Shown here piece by piece: positions 44,294 to 52,939 of a DNA stretch of 64,000 nt. The notes below the pieces were generated by a model. That model was given only the letters and a program-made list of their open reading frames with translations. It had not been told where the DNA came from and ran no database searches. The translations under genes were made by a program, and so were the position numbers. The stretch's first letter is position 1; every line of letters starts with the position of its first letter. This stretch comes from Bdellovibrionales bacterium (GTDB taxonomy: Bacteria > Bdellovibrionota > Bacteriovoracia > Bacteriovoracales > Bacteriovoracaceae), in NCBI GenBank assembly GCA_018646675.1, contig JABGUH010000003.1, positions 1 through 64,000 of the forward strand. Reading direction: 5' to 3'.

Positions 44294-45268
44294 TTAAACC
44301 AGAGAGGTTTTAGCAAAATATTTCATCTCTGACGCCAGCCCCTGAGGAAGTGCAACCTCTAGAGAGGGGCCAACCGCTAGTTGCTCTATAGTACCTGCAG
44401 TCACATGTTGCTCAACTGTCTGACAGATTGATAGCACTGACTGCTCCGAAGCATTATAAAGGGTATTCAAATCAGTTAGATGTCTATCTCCAGTAACCGG
44501 ATGAAGATATTCCAGCTTCGACTGTCTCCTTTGCAGTTCAATTAACCTCGATCTATCATAGAAAAGTGCATGTGCCTCTTTTAAAAACGATTTGTTGGTT
44601 AACTTCGCCCCTAAATAAAATAGACGGCGAACAGTGGATTTAGTGTATAACGACTGAAACTTCCCATATTGTTGATAAGATCTATCTAGAGCATGATAGA
44701 GCTGCTGAGGATCTAATCCAATCTCGATGAGATTGGCCACAATCTGTAACACATCCTTTAGTAGAGGGTGGCCAAGACTGTTTTTAATATGAAATGAACT
44801 TAATTTTACATCATCATCAAGAAAGAAGAGATCGATTAAAGATTCTAAACGACGGTGTTCTTGAATTGCTATGCTCCTTTTGAGCGGGTCTTGATTATAA
44901 CAATTTCCTGTATAGTAATAGATCATTGGATGAAAAGTGGCATCGGTATGAATATGGGCGATAATCCCCAGTAGAAAGTGTCGGACAGCACTATTTTGAG
45001 CAATTTGATAATCACTAAAAGCAACTTGTGAAATTTTTCTGACTAGATCGTGTGTATCCTCCCCTTTCTCTCCATGTAGCTGGTCAGGAATAGAGACAAC
45101 CTCTTGGTAGCTGGGGCCGCTGGTAGGATGGTAATATAAAGAGTCATGAAAAACTGAGCCTAGACGAACAAATTCTAGATACTCCTCACTTAGTCTCCAA
45201 AAATCGTCGTTTGCAAGTTGATTAAAAACAGTGTTGGCAATTTTAATATGAACAATTTCTCTAGGCAT
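44294..45268 (-). CDS. Zinc-dependent phospholipase C-like protein
   Basis: About 324 residues from ATG 45268, which gives the standard family start MPREIVHIKIANTVF; a GTG ten codons upstream is less likely. The protein matches the Zn_dep_PLPC family (PF00882): an early His, FVRLGSVFHDSLYYHPTSG, a Gly-Glu-Asp-Thr-His segment, and the helical metal motif HFLLGIIAHIHTDATFHPMIYYYTG. These His/Asp residues match the pattern that binds zinc in PLC and related bacterial hydrolases. It has no signal peptide, so it may act in the cytoplasm or be exported by another route. Substrate unknown. Confidence 0.75.
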   Translation of the reverse strand: MPREIVHIKIANTVFNQLANDDFWRLSEEYLEFVRLGSVFHDSLYYHPTSGPSYQEVVSIPDQLHGEKGEDTHDLVRKISQVAFSDYQIAQNSAVRHFLLGIIAHIHTDATFHPMIYYYTGNCYNQDPLKRSIAIQEHRRLESLIDLFFLDDDVKLSSFHIKNSLGHPLLKDVLQIVANLIEIGLDPQQLYHALDRSYQQYGKFQSLYTKSTVRRLFYLGAKLTNKSFLKEAHALFYDRSRLIELQRRQSKLEYLHPVTGDRHLTDLNTLYNASEQSVLSICQTVEQHVTAGTIEQLAVGPSLEVALPQGLASEMKYFAKTSLV

Positions 45269-45584
45269 AGTATCCGATCCTAACTCCCTTGTGGCCACGG
45301 AAATAGTCCATGGTGCTCTTCACCCCTTGACCATAGTATCAAATTCAGAATTCATACAGTGGCATTATACTCTCTGTTCGTCCTCCCTACTAGTGACTAT
45401 CAATCTATCGCGACGATAACCAGTGTTAAAATATATCCATTAGAGGGAAGATCCAACCTCATCTTACAATGTCTAGAGGAAAACTGCCATATACCTGACG
45501 CTATTACTATTTTATTTTCAAGCGATAGCAGGAGTCGGTTATGCCCTGGCCCAAGAGCTGCATTTTAATCTTAGATAATTAATA

Positions 45585-45613
45585 TTGACACCAGAAAGCA
45601 AATCTCATCTAAT
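45585..45613 (+). promoter_or_regulatory. Promoter of the liv operon (TTGACA-17-TCTAAT)
   Basis: A perfect TTGACA (45585-45590) is followed after 17 bases by TCTAAT (45608-45613). The predicted start near 45620 lies about 50 bases before the livJ ATG at 45670. It is the best sigma-70-type promoter I see in the window. Confidence 0.65.
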
Positions 45614-45669
45614 TATGTTTAGCATATCCATTTAATGTTACATCTAACCTTTTGCATAAGGAGTTTGCA

Positions 45670-46851
45670 ATGAGATTAAAGTGTTGGTTACTGTTTTTAG
45701 TTTCTTCTCTAATAATTTCTAGCGTCAGTGCTAAAACTATCAAAGTAGGAATTATTCTTCCTCTGACTGGCTCACTGGCTAAATTTGGAGAGATTGAGAA
45801 AAAATCTTTTGTGATGGCAGTTGAAGAGATCAATGCCAAAGGTGGTGTAAAGGGCCAAAAGATCGAGCTGATTATTGAGGATACTACCGGTAAACCCGAT
45901 GTTGGTCGCTCCGCAATTGAGAAGCTAATCACTCAAGACAAAGTACCTGTCATTGGTGGAGGATACTCTAGTTCAGTTACCTGGGCAACCATTGCAGTCG
46001 CCCAACAAAACCGTGTTCCTTTTCTAGTTAACACTGGATCAGCTGACAAGATCACCGAGCAAAACTGGCGTTACATCTTTCGCCTTAACCCACCAGTTAG
46101 TGAGTACCCTGGAGCATTTGCATCCTTTTTAGGAACTATTGCCAAAGATGTTAAAAGTGTTGCCATCCTGCATGAGAACTCTCTTTTTGGTCAAAAGGGT
46201 TCTAAGAAGTTTGCCAAGCAAGCCAAAAAACTTGGGCTAAAGGTCGTCCTAAATGAAGGGTATGAGGCTGGAGCAATCGACTTTAAGCCAGTCCTAGTTA
46301 AAGTAAAATCTTTAAAGCCAGATGCCATCTATATGATCTCCTATATTATGGATGCCTCCCTACTCATTCGTCAGTCTAAAGAGTTAAATATCAACCCGAA
46401 GCTTTTTGTCGGTGGAGCAGCTGGTTTTACCCTACCAGAATTTAAGAAGAACGCTAAGAGTGCTGCTGAGTATGTCTACTCCGCTACTCTCTGGACTCCT
46501 TCTGTTCCTTATCCTGGAGCGAAAGAGTATTATGATAAATTTTATGCCCGCTACAATGCCCCTACGGAGTATCATGGAGCGGAAGCCTATGCTGCGATGT
46601 ATGTCTTGGCCGATGCCATTAAGCGCGCCAAAAAAATCGCCCCAGAAGAGATTCGTGATGCTCTGGCCAAGACCGATATGATGACTGCCTTTGGCCCAGT
46701 TAAGTTTATCTCTTACGACAAGAAGACCCAGCAAAACAAGTTACCAACTTTCTTAGTCCAGTGGCTCGATGGTAAACTAGAGACGGTCTGGCCAAAAGCA
46801 GTTGCCACCAAGAAGTACTACTACCCTACTCCCAAATGGAGTAAGAGATAG
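45670..46851 (+). CDS. livJ: Branched-chain amino-acid ABC transporter, substrate-binding protein
   Basis: About 393 residues from ATG 45670 after AAGGAG; earlier in-frame ATG has no such site. The signal peptide CWLLFLVSSLIISSVSA precedes a mature type I periplasmic-binding fold: IKVGIILPLTGSLAKFGEIEKKSFVMAVEEINAKGG, then VPVIGGGYSSSVTWA and YHGAEAYAAMYVLADAIKRA. It delivers leucine, isoleucine, valine or a related amino acid or amide to LivHM. A stem-loop follows it, which would keep its mRNA more abundant than that of the permease genes. Confidence 0.92.
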   Translation: MRLKCWLLFLVSSLIISSVSAKTIKVGIILPLTGSLAKFGEIEKKSFVMAVEEINAKGGVKGQKIELIIEDTTGKPDVGRSAIEKLITQDKVPVIGGGYSSSVTWATIAVAQQNRVPFLVNTGSADKITEQNWRYIFRLNPPVSEYPGAFASFLGTIAKDVKSVAILHENSLFGQKGSKKFAKQAKKLGLKVVLNEGYEAGAIDFKPVLVKVKSLKPDAIYMISYIMDASLLIRQSKELNINPKLFVGGAAGFTLPEFKKNAKSAAEYVYSATLWTPSVPYPGAKEYYDKFYARYNAPTEYHGAEAYAAMYVLADAIKRAKKIAPEEIRDALAKTDMMTAFGPVKFISYDKKTQQNKLPTFLVQWLDGKLETVWPKAVATKKYYYPTPKWSKR

Positions 46852-46881
46852 TCTCCACTCCTTTACCATTACTTTAATCTC

Positions 46882-46911
46882 GGAGCTGTAGTTTATTTAA
46901 ACTACAGCTCC
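46882..46911. terminator. Perfect 14-bp stem-loop between livJ and livH
   Basis: GGAGCTGTAGTTTA (46882-46895) and TAAACTACAGCTCC (46898-46911) pair without mismatch around TT. No strong T-run follows, so it is more likely a 3' stabiliser or partial terminator than a full stop. This is usual between an abundant binding protein and its permease. Confidence 0.7.
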
Positions 46912-46934
46912 CTCTACGGAAGGATCGAGTAACA

Positions 46935-47810
46935 ATGGAAGTCTTCTTACAAACAGTAGTTGCAGGAGTTCTCAAAGGTGGCCTCTACGGTCTAATCGGC
47001 ATCGGAATGACGCTGATTATGGGGGTGATGGGTATTATCAATCTGGCCCATGGCCAGTTGATGATGGTGGCAATGTACCTAACCTTCATCTGTCACCAAT
47101 ATATGGGGGTAGATCCCTACCTCTCACTACTGGTCACCATGCCATCACTCTTCCTGTTGGGTGCGATTATTCAGAAATATCTGCTCAATCCACTATTGGA
47201 GGTTGATACCATCCTACCGGAAAACCAGGTGTTGATGACAGTGGGAATCGGAATGGTGCTAACAGAGACGATCCGCTTTATCTTCTCTTCTGATTATAAA
47301 TCAGTCTCGACCTCCTACTCTGATTCCACCTTCTTTATCGGAGAGATATCTTTCAGCGTCGCTTTGGTGGTGGCATTTGTCATTGCTATTCTGTTTACCC
47401 TTTTGATGTTCTGGTTTCTGCTAAAAACTGATCTGGGCCGCTCTATTCGCGCCACGGCCCAAGATAAGGATGCTGCCCGCTTGATGGGAATTGATGCTCA
47501 ATGGATCACTATCTTAACCTTTGGCATCGGATCAGCACTAGTGGCATCAGCTGGCACTCTATTGATGCCAGTCTACTATCTCTTTCCAGATATCGGCGGC
47601 CCTTTTACCATGAAGGCTTTTGTCATCACCATTTTAGGAGGTTTGGGTTCAACTGTGGGAGCAATCCTAGGTGGACTAACTCTGGGACTGGCCGAGGCAT
47701 TGGGGGCCACCTACATTGGAATGTCCTATGACCATATGATTGGGATGATCATCTTTATTCTAGTGCTGCTATTTGTCCCTGGTGGCTTTAAACGAATTAC
47801 CAAAATTTAG
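46935..47810 (+). CDS. livH: Branched-chain amino-acid ABC transporter permease LivH
   Basis: The 291-residue integral membrane protein has about eight hydrophobic segments. It shows the LivH features LIGIGMTLIMGVMGIINLAHG near the start, RSIRATAQDKDAARLMGIDA in the cytoplasmic coupling loop, and FVITILGGLGSTVGAILGGL. It forms the channel with LivM. It starts 24 bases after the stem-loop that separates it from livJ. Confidence 0.95.
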   Translation: MEVFLQTVVAGVLKGGLYGLIGIGMTLIMGVMGIINLAHGQLMMVAMYLTFICHQYMGVDPYLSLLVTMPSLFLLGAIIQKYLLNPLLEVDTILPENQVLMTVGIGMVLTETIRFIFSSDYKSVSTSYSDSTFFIGEISFSVALVVAFVIAILFTLLMFWFLLKTDLGRSIRATAQDKDAARLMGIDAQWITILTFGIGSALVASAGTLLMPVYYLFPDIGGPFTMKAFVITILGGLGSTVGAILGGLTLGLAEALGATYIGMSYDHMIGMIIFILVLLFVPGGFKRITKI

Positions 47811-47826
47811 GCGGGGTGGATAGAAA

Positions 47827-48831
47827 ATGAAAAAAATAATTCCACTGATCATTGTACTCTTTTTTATAATCCTACCCCTAATCGTTAGTAACGCCTACTA
47901 CCTCCACCTACTAATACTGGTGATGTTATGGATTATTATCGGTACCGGCTGGAACGTCATCGCCGGATATACTGGCCAAGTATCATTTGGCGATGCCGCC
48001 TTTTTTGGTACTGGTGCCTACGCTGCCGGCCTTTTAACTCATCACTTTGCCATCTCCGCTTGGTGGGGCATGGGTCTAGGGGGATTTATGGCGATGCTAA
48101 TCGCCCTCCCCTTTGGCTGGATCTGCTTTCGACTCCGAGGTGCCTACTTTGCACTTGCCTCCCTAGCACTTAATGAGATTTTGCGCCAGATTGCAGTAGT
48201 CGCGGTCCCAATTACTGATGGGATGGCCGGTATCTTAATTATGCCCACCTTTGTCTCTAAAATACCTTATTACTATATTGCACTTGGCTTAGCGATCTCC
48301 TCGACTCTATTAGTAAAATATGTCATGAGCTCTCGCTGGGGTTACTACTTTCTATCTATTCGCGAGGATCAGGATGCCGCCGAAAGTCTGGGGATCGATA
48401 CTCACTTCTATAAGATGATCTCTTTAAATATTGCCGCCTTTTTAACTGGGGTGGCCGGGGCACTTTTCATGAACTACATGGGCTTTATCGATCCGCATGT
48501 GGTTTTCTCACTCCATGATATTTCGATTATGGCGATACTAGTGGGAATTGTCGGTGGCGTGGGCACACTCTATGGCCCAATTGTCGGAGCAGTAGTAATG
48601 GTTGCGGTGCAAGAGATTTTTAGAACTGGATGCTTTGGACTACTTAAATTTATCGCCGACAGTACCGGATCAGAAACGATGAAAATTGTCACCGAGTATG
48701 TTGCCAAAGCACATGTCCTAGGTTTTGGAGCACTGGTAATCGTAGTTATCCTCTTTTTGCCCAACGGCATTGTTGGAGATTGGCACAAGATCACCGGCAG
48801 ACTAACTGCTGGCAGCAAGAAAGGAGTGTGA
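47827..48831 (+). CDS. livM: Branched-chain amino-acid ABC transporter permease LivM
   Basis: The 334-residue membrane protein carries the LivM motifs [37 protein letters not shown], the coupling loop [15 protein letters not shown], and [16 protein letters not shown]. It pairs with LivH. Its stop is one base before the livG ATG, so translation is coupled. Confidence 0.95.
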   Translation: MKKIIPLIIVLFFIILPLIVSNAYYLHLLILVMLWIIIGTGWNVIAGYTGQVSFGDAAFFGTGAYAAGLLTHHFAISAWWGMGLGGFMAMLIALPFGWICFRLRGAYFALASLALNEILRQIAVVAVPITDGMAGILIMPTFVSKIPYYYIALGLAISSTLLVKYVMSSRWGYYFLSIREDQDAAESLGIDTHFYKMISLNIAAFLTGVAGALFMNYMGFIDPHVVFSLHDISIMAILVGIVGGVGTLYGPIVGAVVMVAVQEIFRTGCFGLLKFIADSTGSETMKIVTEYVAKAHVLGFGALVIVVILFLPNGIVGDWHKITGRLTAGSKKGV

Positions 48832-48832
48832 C

Positions 48833-49558
48833 ATGGCCCAACTAGAGATAAAAAATCTAACCAAATATTTTGGTGGTCTGGCCGCAGTTAAGGATGTCAG
48901 CTTTGAAGTGGAGCAGGGAGCAATTCTGGGACTGATCGGCCCCAATGGCTCAGGCAAGACCACTATCTTCAATCTGATTAGTGGATACCACCCTGTAACT
49001 AGCGGAAGCGTAACCTTTAATGGCCAAGAGATCACCGGCCTTAAGACCAATAAGCTGTGCCAACTGGGATTGGCCAGAACCTTCCAAATTGTTAAACCTC
49101 TTCGCCGTCTATCGGTACTAGATAATGTGATTGCAGCTGCCTACTCCAAGGCGCACAATCACGCTCAGGCCAAACAGGTTGCTTTAGAGACACTGGAGAT
49201 GTGTGGATTAATCCATCGTAAAGATGTGCTGGCCGGAGGCTTGCCGATTGGTGAGCGTAAAAGATTAGAGATAACCAGGGCGATGGCAACTAAACCACAG
49301 GTTCTACTATTAGATGAAACTGCGGCCGGTTTGACTCCCACCGAACTAATCGGAGCGATCGATCTAATTAAAAAGATCAATCAACTCGGAGTGACCATCA
49401 TCATTGTCGAACACATTATGAAGGTTATCATGTCAATCTCGCATAATATTCACGCCATCAATTTCGGCCAGACGATCGCTCAGGGAGATCCGGAGTTTAT
49501 CTCTAATCACCCTGAAGTAATTAAAGCTTACCTAGGAGCAGACTATGCTGAAAGTTAA
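48833..49558 (+). CDS. livG: Branched-chain amino-acid ABC transporter ATPase LivG
   Basis: The 241-residue ATPase has Walker [13 protein letters not shown], the LivG-type [10 protein letters not shown]-loop, a signature region [18 protein letters not shown] (diverged from LSGGQ as usual in LivG), and Walker [12 protein letters not shown] with the catalytic Glu. It ends with [10 protein letters not shown]. It energises LivHM together with LivF, whose ATG lies 14 bases before its stop. Confidence 0.95.
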   Translation: MAQLEIKNLTKYFGGLAAVKDVSFEVEQGAILGLIGPNGSGKTTIFNLISGYHPVTSGSVTFNGQEITGLKTNKLCQLGLARTFQIVKPLRRLSVLDNVIAAAYSKAHNHAQAKQVALETLEMCGLIHRKDVLAGGLPIGERKRLEITRAMATKPQVLLLDETAAGLTPTELIGAIDLIKKINQLGVTIIIVEHIMKVIMSISHNIHAINFGQTIAQGDPEFISNHPEVIKAYLGADYAES

Positions 49559-50249
49559 AAATATCGATGTCTCTTATGGTGATTTGCAAGTTCTATGGGA
49601 TCTCTCGTTTGAGATTGCCGAGGGAGAGATTGTAGTTTTAGTGGGGGCGAATGGAGCAGGAAAATCAACGGTAATTAAGGCGATCTCATCGCTATTAACA
49701 CCGACCCAAGGCTCAATTCATCTCCATGATACCCGTCTAGATCTACTCCCCTCTCATAAAATTATTCAACATGGAGTAGTCCATGTCCCAGAGGGAAGAC
49801 GCCTTTTTCCCAACATGAGTGTCGAGGAAAATCTAGTACTCGGATCACTCCACGGTGAGGCCAAGGCCAAGCGTGACGAAACCTTAGAGTACGTGTTTGA
49901 GCTATTCCCTCGCTTAAAAGAGCGTCGCAAACAGAGTGCAGAAACTCTCTCTGGTGGTGAACAGCAGATGGCCGCTATTGGCCGTGGATTAATGTCTCTA
50001 CCCAAAATAATGATGTTTGATGAGCCATCTCTCGGTCTGGCCCCAATCTTGGTGCAGGAGATCTTTGCGATGATTCAGAAGATTAACCAAGAGGGAGTCA
50101 CTATTCTGCTGGTAGAACAGAATGTTAAGCAGACTCTGGCCATGTGCCATCGCGCCTATGTGCTAGAAAATGGACGCATCACCTTAGAGGGAAGCGGTAA
50201 CGAGCTATCCCAAAGTCCGGCAGTCAAAGAGGCATTTCTAGGTATCTAA
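49545..50249 (+). CDS. livF: Branched-chain amino-acid ABC transporter ATPase LivF
   Basis: The 234-residue ATPase has Walker A VLVGANGAGKST, HVPEGRRLFPNMSVEENL, signature LSGGEQQMAAIGRGLM and Walker B IMMFDEPSLGLAP. It overlaps livG at its start, with AGGAG upstream. It is the last gene of the operon, and its stop overlaps by four bases the stop of the convergent outer-membrane protein gene. Confidence 0.95.
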   Translation: MLKVKNIDVSYGDLQVLWDLSFEIAEGEIVVLVGANGAGKSTVIKAISSLLTPTQGSIHLHDTRLDLLPSHKIIQHGVVHVPEGRRLFPNMSVEENLVLGSLHGEAKAKRDETLEYVFELFPRLKERRKQSAETLSGGEQQMAAIGRGLMSLPKIMMFDEPSLGLAPILVQEIFAMIQKINQEGVTILLVEQNVKQTLAMCHRAYVLENGRITLEGSGNELSQSPAVKEAFLGI

Positions 50250-51145
50250 AAGACCGACATGGAGAGAGACATCGAGACAGTCGTTACATCAGTACGATAG
50301 TTTTCGGGATAAGCCGAAACATAGGTGTAAAGATATACTTCAGGTGTAAACGCAGTTCCAAAGCCTACTCTTTGATAGAGCTTGTTACGATTAAACTTCG
50401 AACGCTGTTCAAAGTGACGATAGTGACTATACCCAAAAGAGACATCCGTTTTTACGGTAAACATAGTTGAAAGTCGATACTCTACCATCGGAACCAAATT
50501 GAAGTAGTAGTCACTAGTCTTGCGATCAGTACTCTTATTATATCCTCGACTAAAGGCAGTGGCCGCACCATCCAGTTTTAGGCCCAAAGTTAGCCCGGTC
50601 TTATTAATCCGAGTCCACTTTAGGGTGTAGCCGGCGTAGAGATTTAGGTTTTTTCCCAATCGTTTGTCGTTTAACTGACTGTACTTGGTGACACTGGTAG
50701 AGAAGTAACCCGATAGATAGGTAAATCTTTGGGCAAAGGAGTGGCCCAGAAATGGATTTTTCCACTCTGCTTGCTCCATGCCGTGAAATGGCTTTCTAGC
50801 ACTAAGACCAAAACCCGTGGTCAGTGACTGCATCTTGTTAATCCGATAACGGCCACTAACAGATCCACTTAGTCTGGTTGACCAGTCTCCTCCCCAACCG
50901 TTGGGGTTTGGTCGCTCTTTCCCAAAAGGATCTTCTAGACTGGCACCAGAGTACTTAAGGTTAGTAGAGACACTCAGTTTAGACATTGAACCAATCCAAG
51001 CGCGAAGCTCCGAGTTTTTAATCAGATGTTTTGCGGTGGGCTTGGACTTGATCTTACCGGTAGAGGTGACTGCCGTTGTGGTTTTACTGGCATACGCCAT
51101 TAAAGGAAGAGTAACAAATAGGGCCAAAGCAATCATAATTCTCAT
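50246..51145 (-). CDS. Putative outer-membrane beta-barrel protein
   Basis: About 299 residues from ATG 51145, preceded by AAGGAG. The signal peptide is MRIMIALALFVTLPLMAYA. The mature part alternates polar and aromatic/hydrophobic residues (YLSGYFSTSVTKYSQLND, KNLNLYAGYTLKWTRI, DYYFNLVPMVEYRLSTMFTVKTDVSFGYS). It ends in VSMSLSMSVF with a C-terminal Phe, the usual Bam-recognition signal. It is predicted to be a porin-like or structural barrel of perhaps 10-12 strands. No specific family is recognised. Confidence 0.8.
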   Translation of the reverse strand: MRIMIALALFVTLPLMAYASKTTTAVTSTGKIKSKPTAKHLIKNSELRAWIGSMSKLSVSTNLKYSGASLEDPFGKERPNPNGWGGDWSTRLSGSVSGRYRINKMQSLTTGFGLSARKPFHGMEQAEWKNPFLGHSFAQRFTYLSGYFSTSVTKYSQLNDKRLGKNLNLYAGYTLKWTRINKTGLTLGLKLDGAATAFSRGYNKSTDRKTSDYYFNLVPMVEYRLSTMFTVKTDVSFGYSHYRHFEQRSKFNRNKLYQRVGFGTAFTPEVYLYTYVSAYPENYRTDVTTVSMSLSMSVF

Positions 51146-51649
51146 AGCTATCTCCTTAAAACTCAATGTCTGGTTCTGGCACCTTTTAGCAAATTAATTT
51201 TGATTGTACTAGTCATTACCACCAACCGGACAAATTACTCACACTGAACATTCTAACTATTTTCAATTAGTTAATGAGTATATGTGGTAAATCTCACTCG
51301 AAGCATATCAACAGGATTAAATCGCACCGTTTGATCTAGCTAATGGCGACTGTACTGGTCACTATTCAAATAGTGAGTAAAAAGAGTAGTTGACTGCGTT
51401 GCGTGGTGCTTTTTGACAGCCATTTTTAGATCTGGTTAAGCTAAAGTGATACTAGGTATCTCTCGACACCACGACACTGCGAAGGAGAGATCCTCGCTAC
51501 GATTGCTACTTGTTCGTCTACGACGACTATTACAACTACTTTTGCCCCCCATGTAATATTTACTTATTTTTGGCACTCTGATTGCAATATTGATTTTAGA
51601 GGAAACGGGAGAAGATCCCAATACTAAAAACCATTAAAGGAGTATTGTC
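51146..51649. other. Long divergent intergenic region with a sigma-54 promoter
   Basis: About 500 bases between the barrel protein gene and the exported protein at 51650. Apart from the sigma-54 site at 51571-51586 I see no gene. A short minus-strand frame (51436-51621) has no start signal and covers that promoter. The rest may hold binding sites for a sigma-54 activator, but no clear palindrome stands out. Confidence 0.5.
51570..51586 (+). promoter_or_regulatory. Sigma-54 promoter of the exported protein at 51650
   Basis: TTGGCACTCTGATTGCA matches TGGCAC-N5-TTGC exactly, with GG (51572-51573) and GC (51584-51585) ten bases apart. Transcription should start near 51597, leaving a 53-base leader. 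Such promoters need an AAA+ activator, which is not in this window. Confidence 0.8.
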
Positions 51650-52180
51650 ATGAAGAGTAACATTTTTAAATTTATTGCACTAATCACTTTTATAACACAG
51701 GGAATTGCTATTGCCGGTACCATCGACCTAAAGCCGATTGGTCTCAGCTACCGCAAGGGGTTGGATGACGATATCTCTATGCACTACTCACAACATCTCT
51801 ATATCAAAGTAAAAAATGTTGGGACAGAAGACTACACTCATGTTCGAGGTTATAGCATCAATTTGAAGATTAATGGCCAGTATAAAACAGGTTATATCTA
51901 TGGACCTGATCACTTGGGAGGGGCACTCGGTGGACGTATTCGGCCCGGGGCGATCGGGAAAATCTTTTTCCGTCTACCACTTAACTCTATTGCTCGTTGT
52001 GCCAGCACTAGAGTCCATATTGATACCAACCGCCGAGTTCAAAAAGGTGCCGGAGTCTATAGTAACGATCGAGTTACTCTACTGGCAAGAGATCGTGAGT
52101 CAAACATGAGATGCTTTTATCGTATCCCGACTCCACGACTGCCAATTGGCCGTATAATTCTTAATCTAGATGGTGAGTAG
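51650..52180 (+). CDS. Exported protein under sigma-54 control, function unknown
   Basis: The 176-residue protein has AAAGGAG before the ATG and a signal peptide (FKFIALITFITQGIAIAG). The mature domain looks like a single immunoglobulin-like or CARDB-like beta-sandwich (LYIKVKNVGTEDYTHVRGYSINLKING, GGRIRPGAIGKIFFRLP). A second part has two Cys (ARCAST, MRCFYR). CARDB-type domains often bind partners at the cell surface. It is a monocistronic unit between a sigma-54 promoter and a terminator, so it is made on a specific cue. No family is recognised with confidence. Confidence 0.75.
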   Translation: MKSNIFKFIALITFITQGIAIAGTIDLKPIGLSYRKGLDDDISMHYSQHLYIKVKNVGTEDYTHVRGYSINLKINGQYKTGYIYGPDHLGGALGGRIRPGAIGKIFFRLPLNSIARCASTRVHIDTNRRVQKGAGVYSNDRVTLLARDRESNMRCFYRIPTPRLPIGRIILNLDGE

Positions 52181-52202
52181 AGTAAAAAGTTAAGTGATAG
52201 CG

Positions 52203-52241
52203 GGCCTTCATAATAGATAACGTGAGGGCCTGTTATTATTT
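52203..52241 (+). terminator. Rho-independent terminator after the sigma-54 gene
   Basis: GGCCTTCA (52203-52210) pairs with TGAGGGCC (52223-52230) with one G-T pair, followed by TGTTATTATTT. It lies 22 bases after the stop at 52180 and between convergent genes. Confidence 0.6.
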
Positions 52242-52913
52242 GTGTAGTACCTCAATCGCAGTAAAAACTTTTCCTGTCTCAATAGAAAATTTTCCATCAA
52301 ATAACTCTCTCGCTCCCGGGCCAAATCCCTCACCTATTTGACTGATCAACCTTAAGGTAAAACGCTGTTGTTTTAGATCCAGCTCAACTAAAGAGGCTGT
52401 TTCAAAACCAAAAAAGGATCTAACTTGAGGATAGAGCGCCTTATACAGTGACTCTTTAGCTGAAAAGATTAAGGTCAAAAGATCTTCTTGAGTAATGCCA
52501 GAACAATTTTGTAAGTCACTAGGGTTAGTGATCATGCGAGAGATTCCATCCTTGAGTCGGCCTCGTGCTTCAATATCAATCCCTAATCCCAGAAGATCAT
52601 CGCTATAGGCGAGCGCCGCCGCTGCAAGATTTGCTCCATGGGAGATCGCCCCAACAATATCTTCGGGCCAGATCGGGGCGCGATTCTCCCCCATCAAGAT
52701 ATCCCATCTTTCGCTTCCAGCTAAGAGTAAACTGGCACGGGCAACACAGAGTCTGCCATAAAGAAACTCCTGTTGTCGTCCCGGGTGGAACTTATCAAAA
52801 CGAGGAGGTCGGCCAATTAACTCTAGCTGTGACGGATCAACTGCCTCTGCTAGACTTAATACCTCAAGTTGTGAGTGTTGAAATAGTTTTGACCAATTAA
52901 CACCTAAACTCAT
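52236..52913 (-). CDS. 4'-phosphopantetheinyl transferase, EntD-like
   Basis: The 225-residue protein matches the EntD/Sfp family: YGRLCVARASLLL, MGENRAPIWPEDIVGAISH, LGLGIDIEARG with the magnesium-binding Asp and Glu, and FSAKESLYKALYP. It moves phosphopantetheine from coenzyme A onto carrier proteins. It starts after AGGAG, 26 bases downstream of a two-gene ABC exporter, so the three are likely one transcript. No peptide or polyketide synthase is in the window; its carrier protein must be elsewhere, or may be the fatty-acid ACP. Confidence 0.9.
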   Translation of the reverse strand: MSLGVNWSKLFQHSQLEVLSLAEAVDPSQLELIGRPPRFDKFHPGRQQEFLYGRLCVARASLLLAGSERWDILMGENRAPIWPEDIVGAISHGANLAAAALAYSDDLLGLGIDIEARGRLKDGISRMITNPSDLQNCSGITQEDLLTLIFSAKESLYKALYPQVRSFFGFETASLVELDLKQQRFTLRLISQIGEGFGPGARELFDGKFSIETGKVFTAIEVLHK

Positions 52914-52939
52914 TACCTACTCCTATTATCTAAAAACAC

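Noticed and set aside
45359..45568. 69-codon plus-strand frame before the liv promoter
   Set aside because: Starts with GTG without a ribosome binding site; composition looks random.
46882..46911. End of the liv operon
   Set aside because: The stem-loop has no strong T-run, and livH follows closely with the same orientation, so transcription probably continues.
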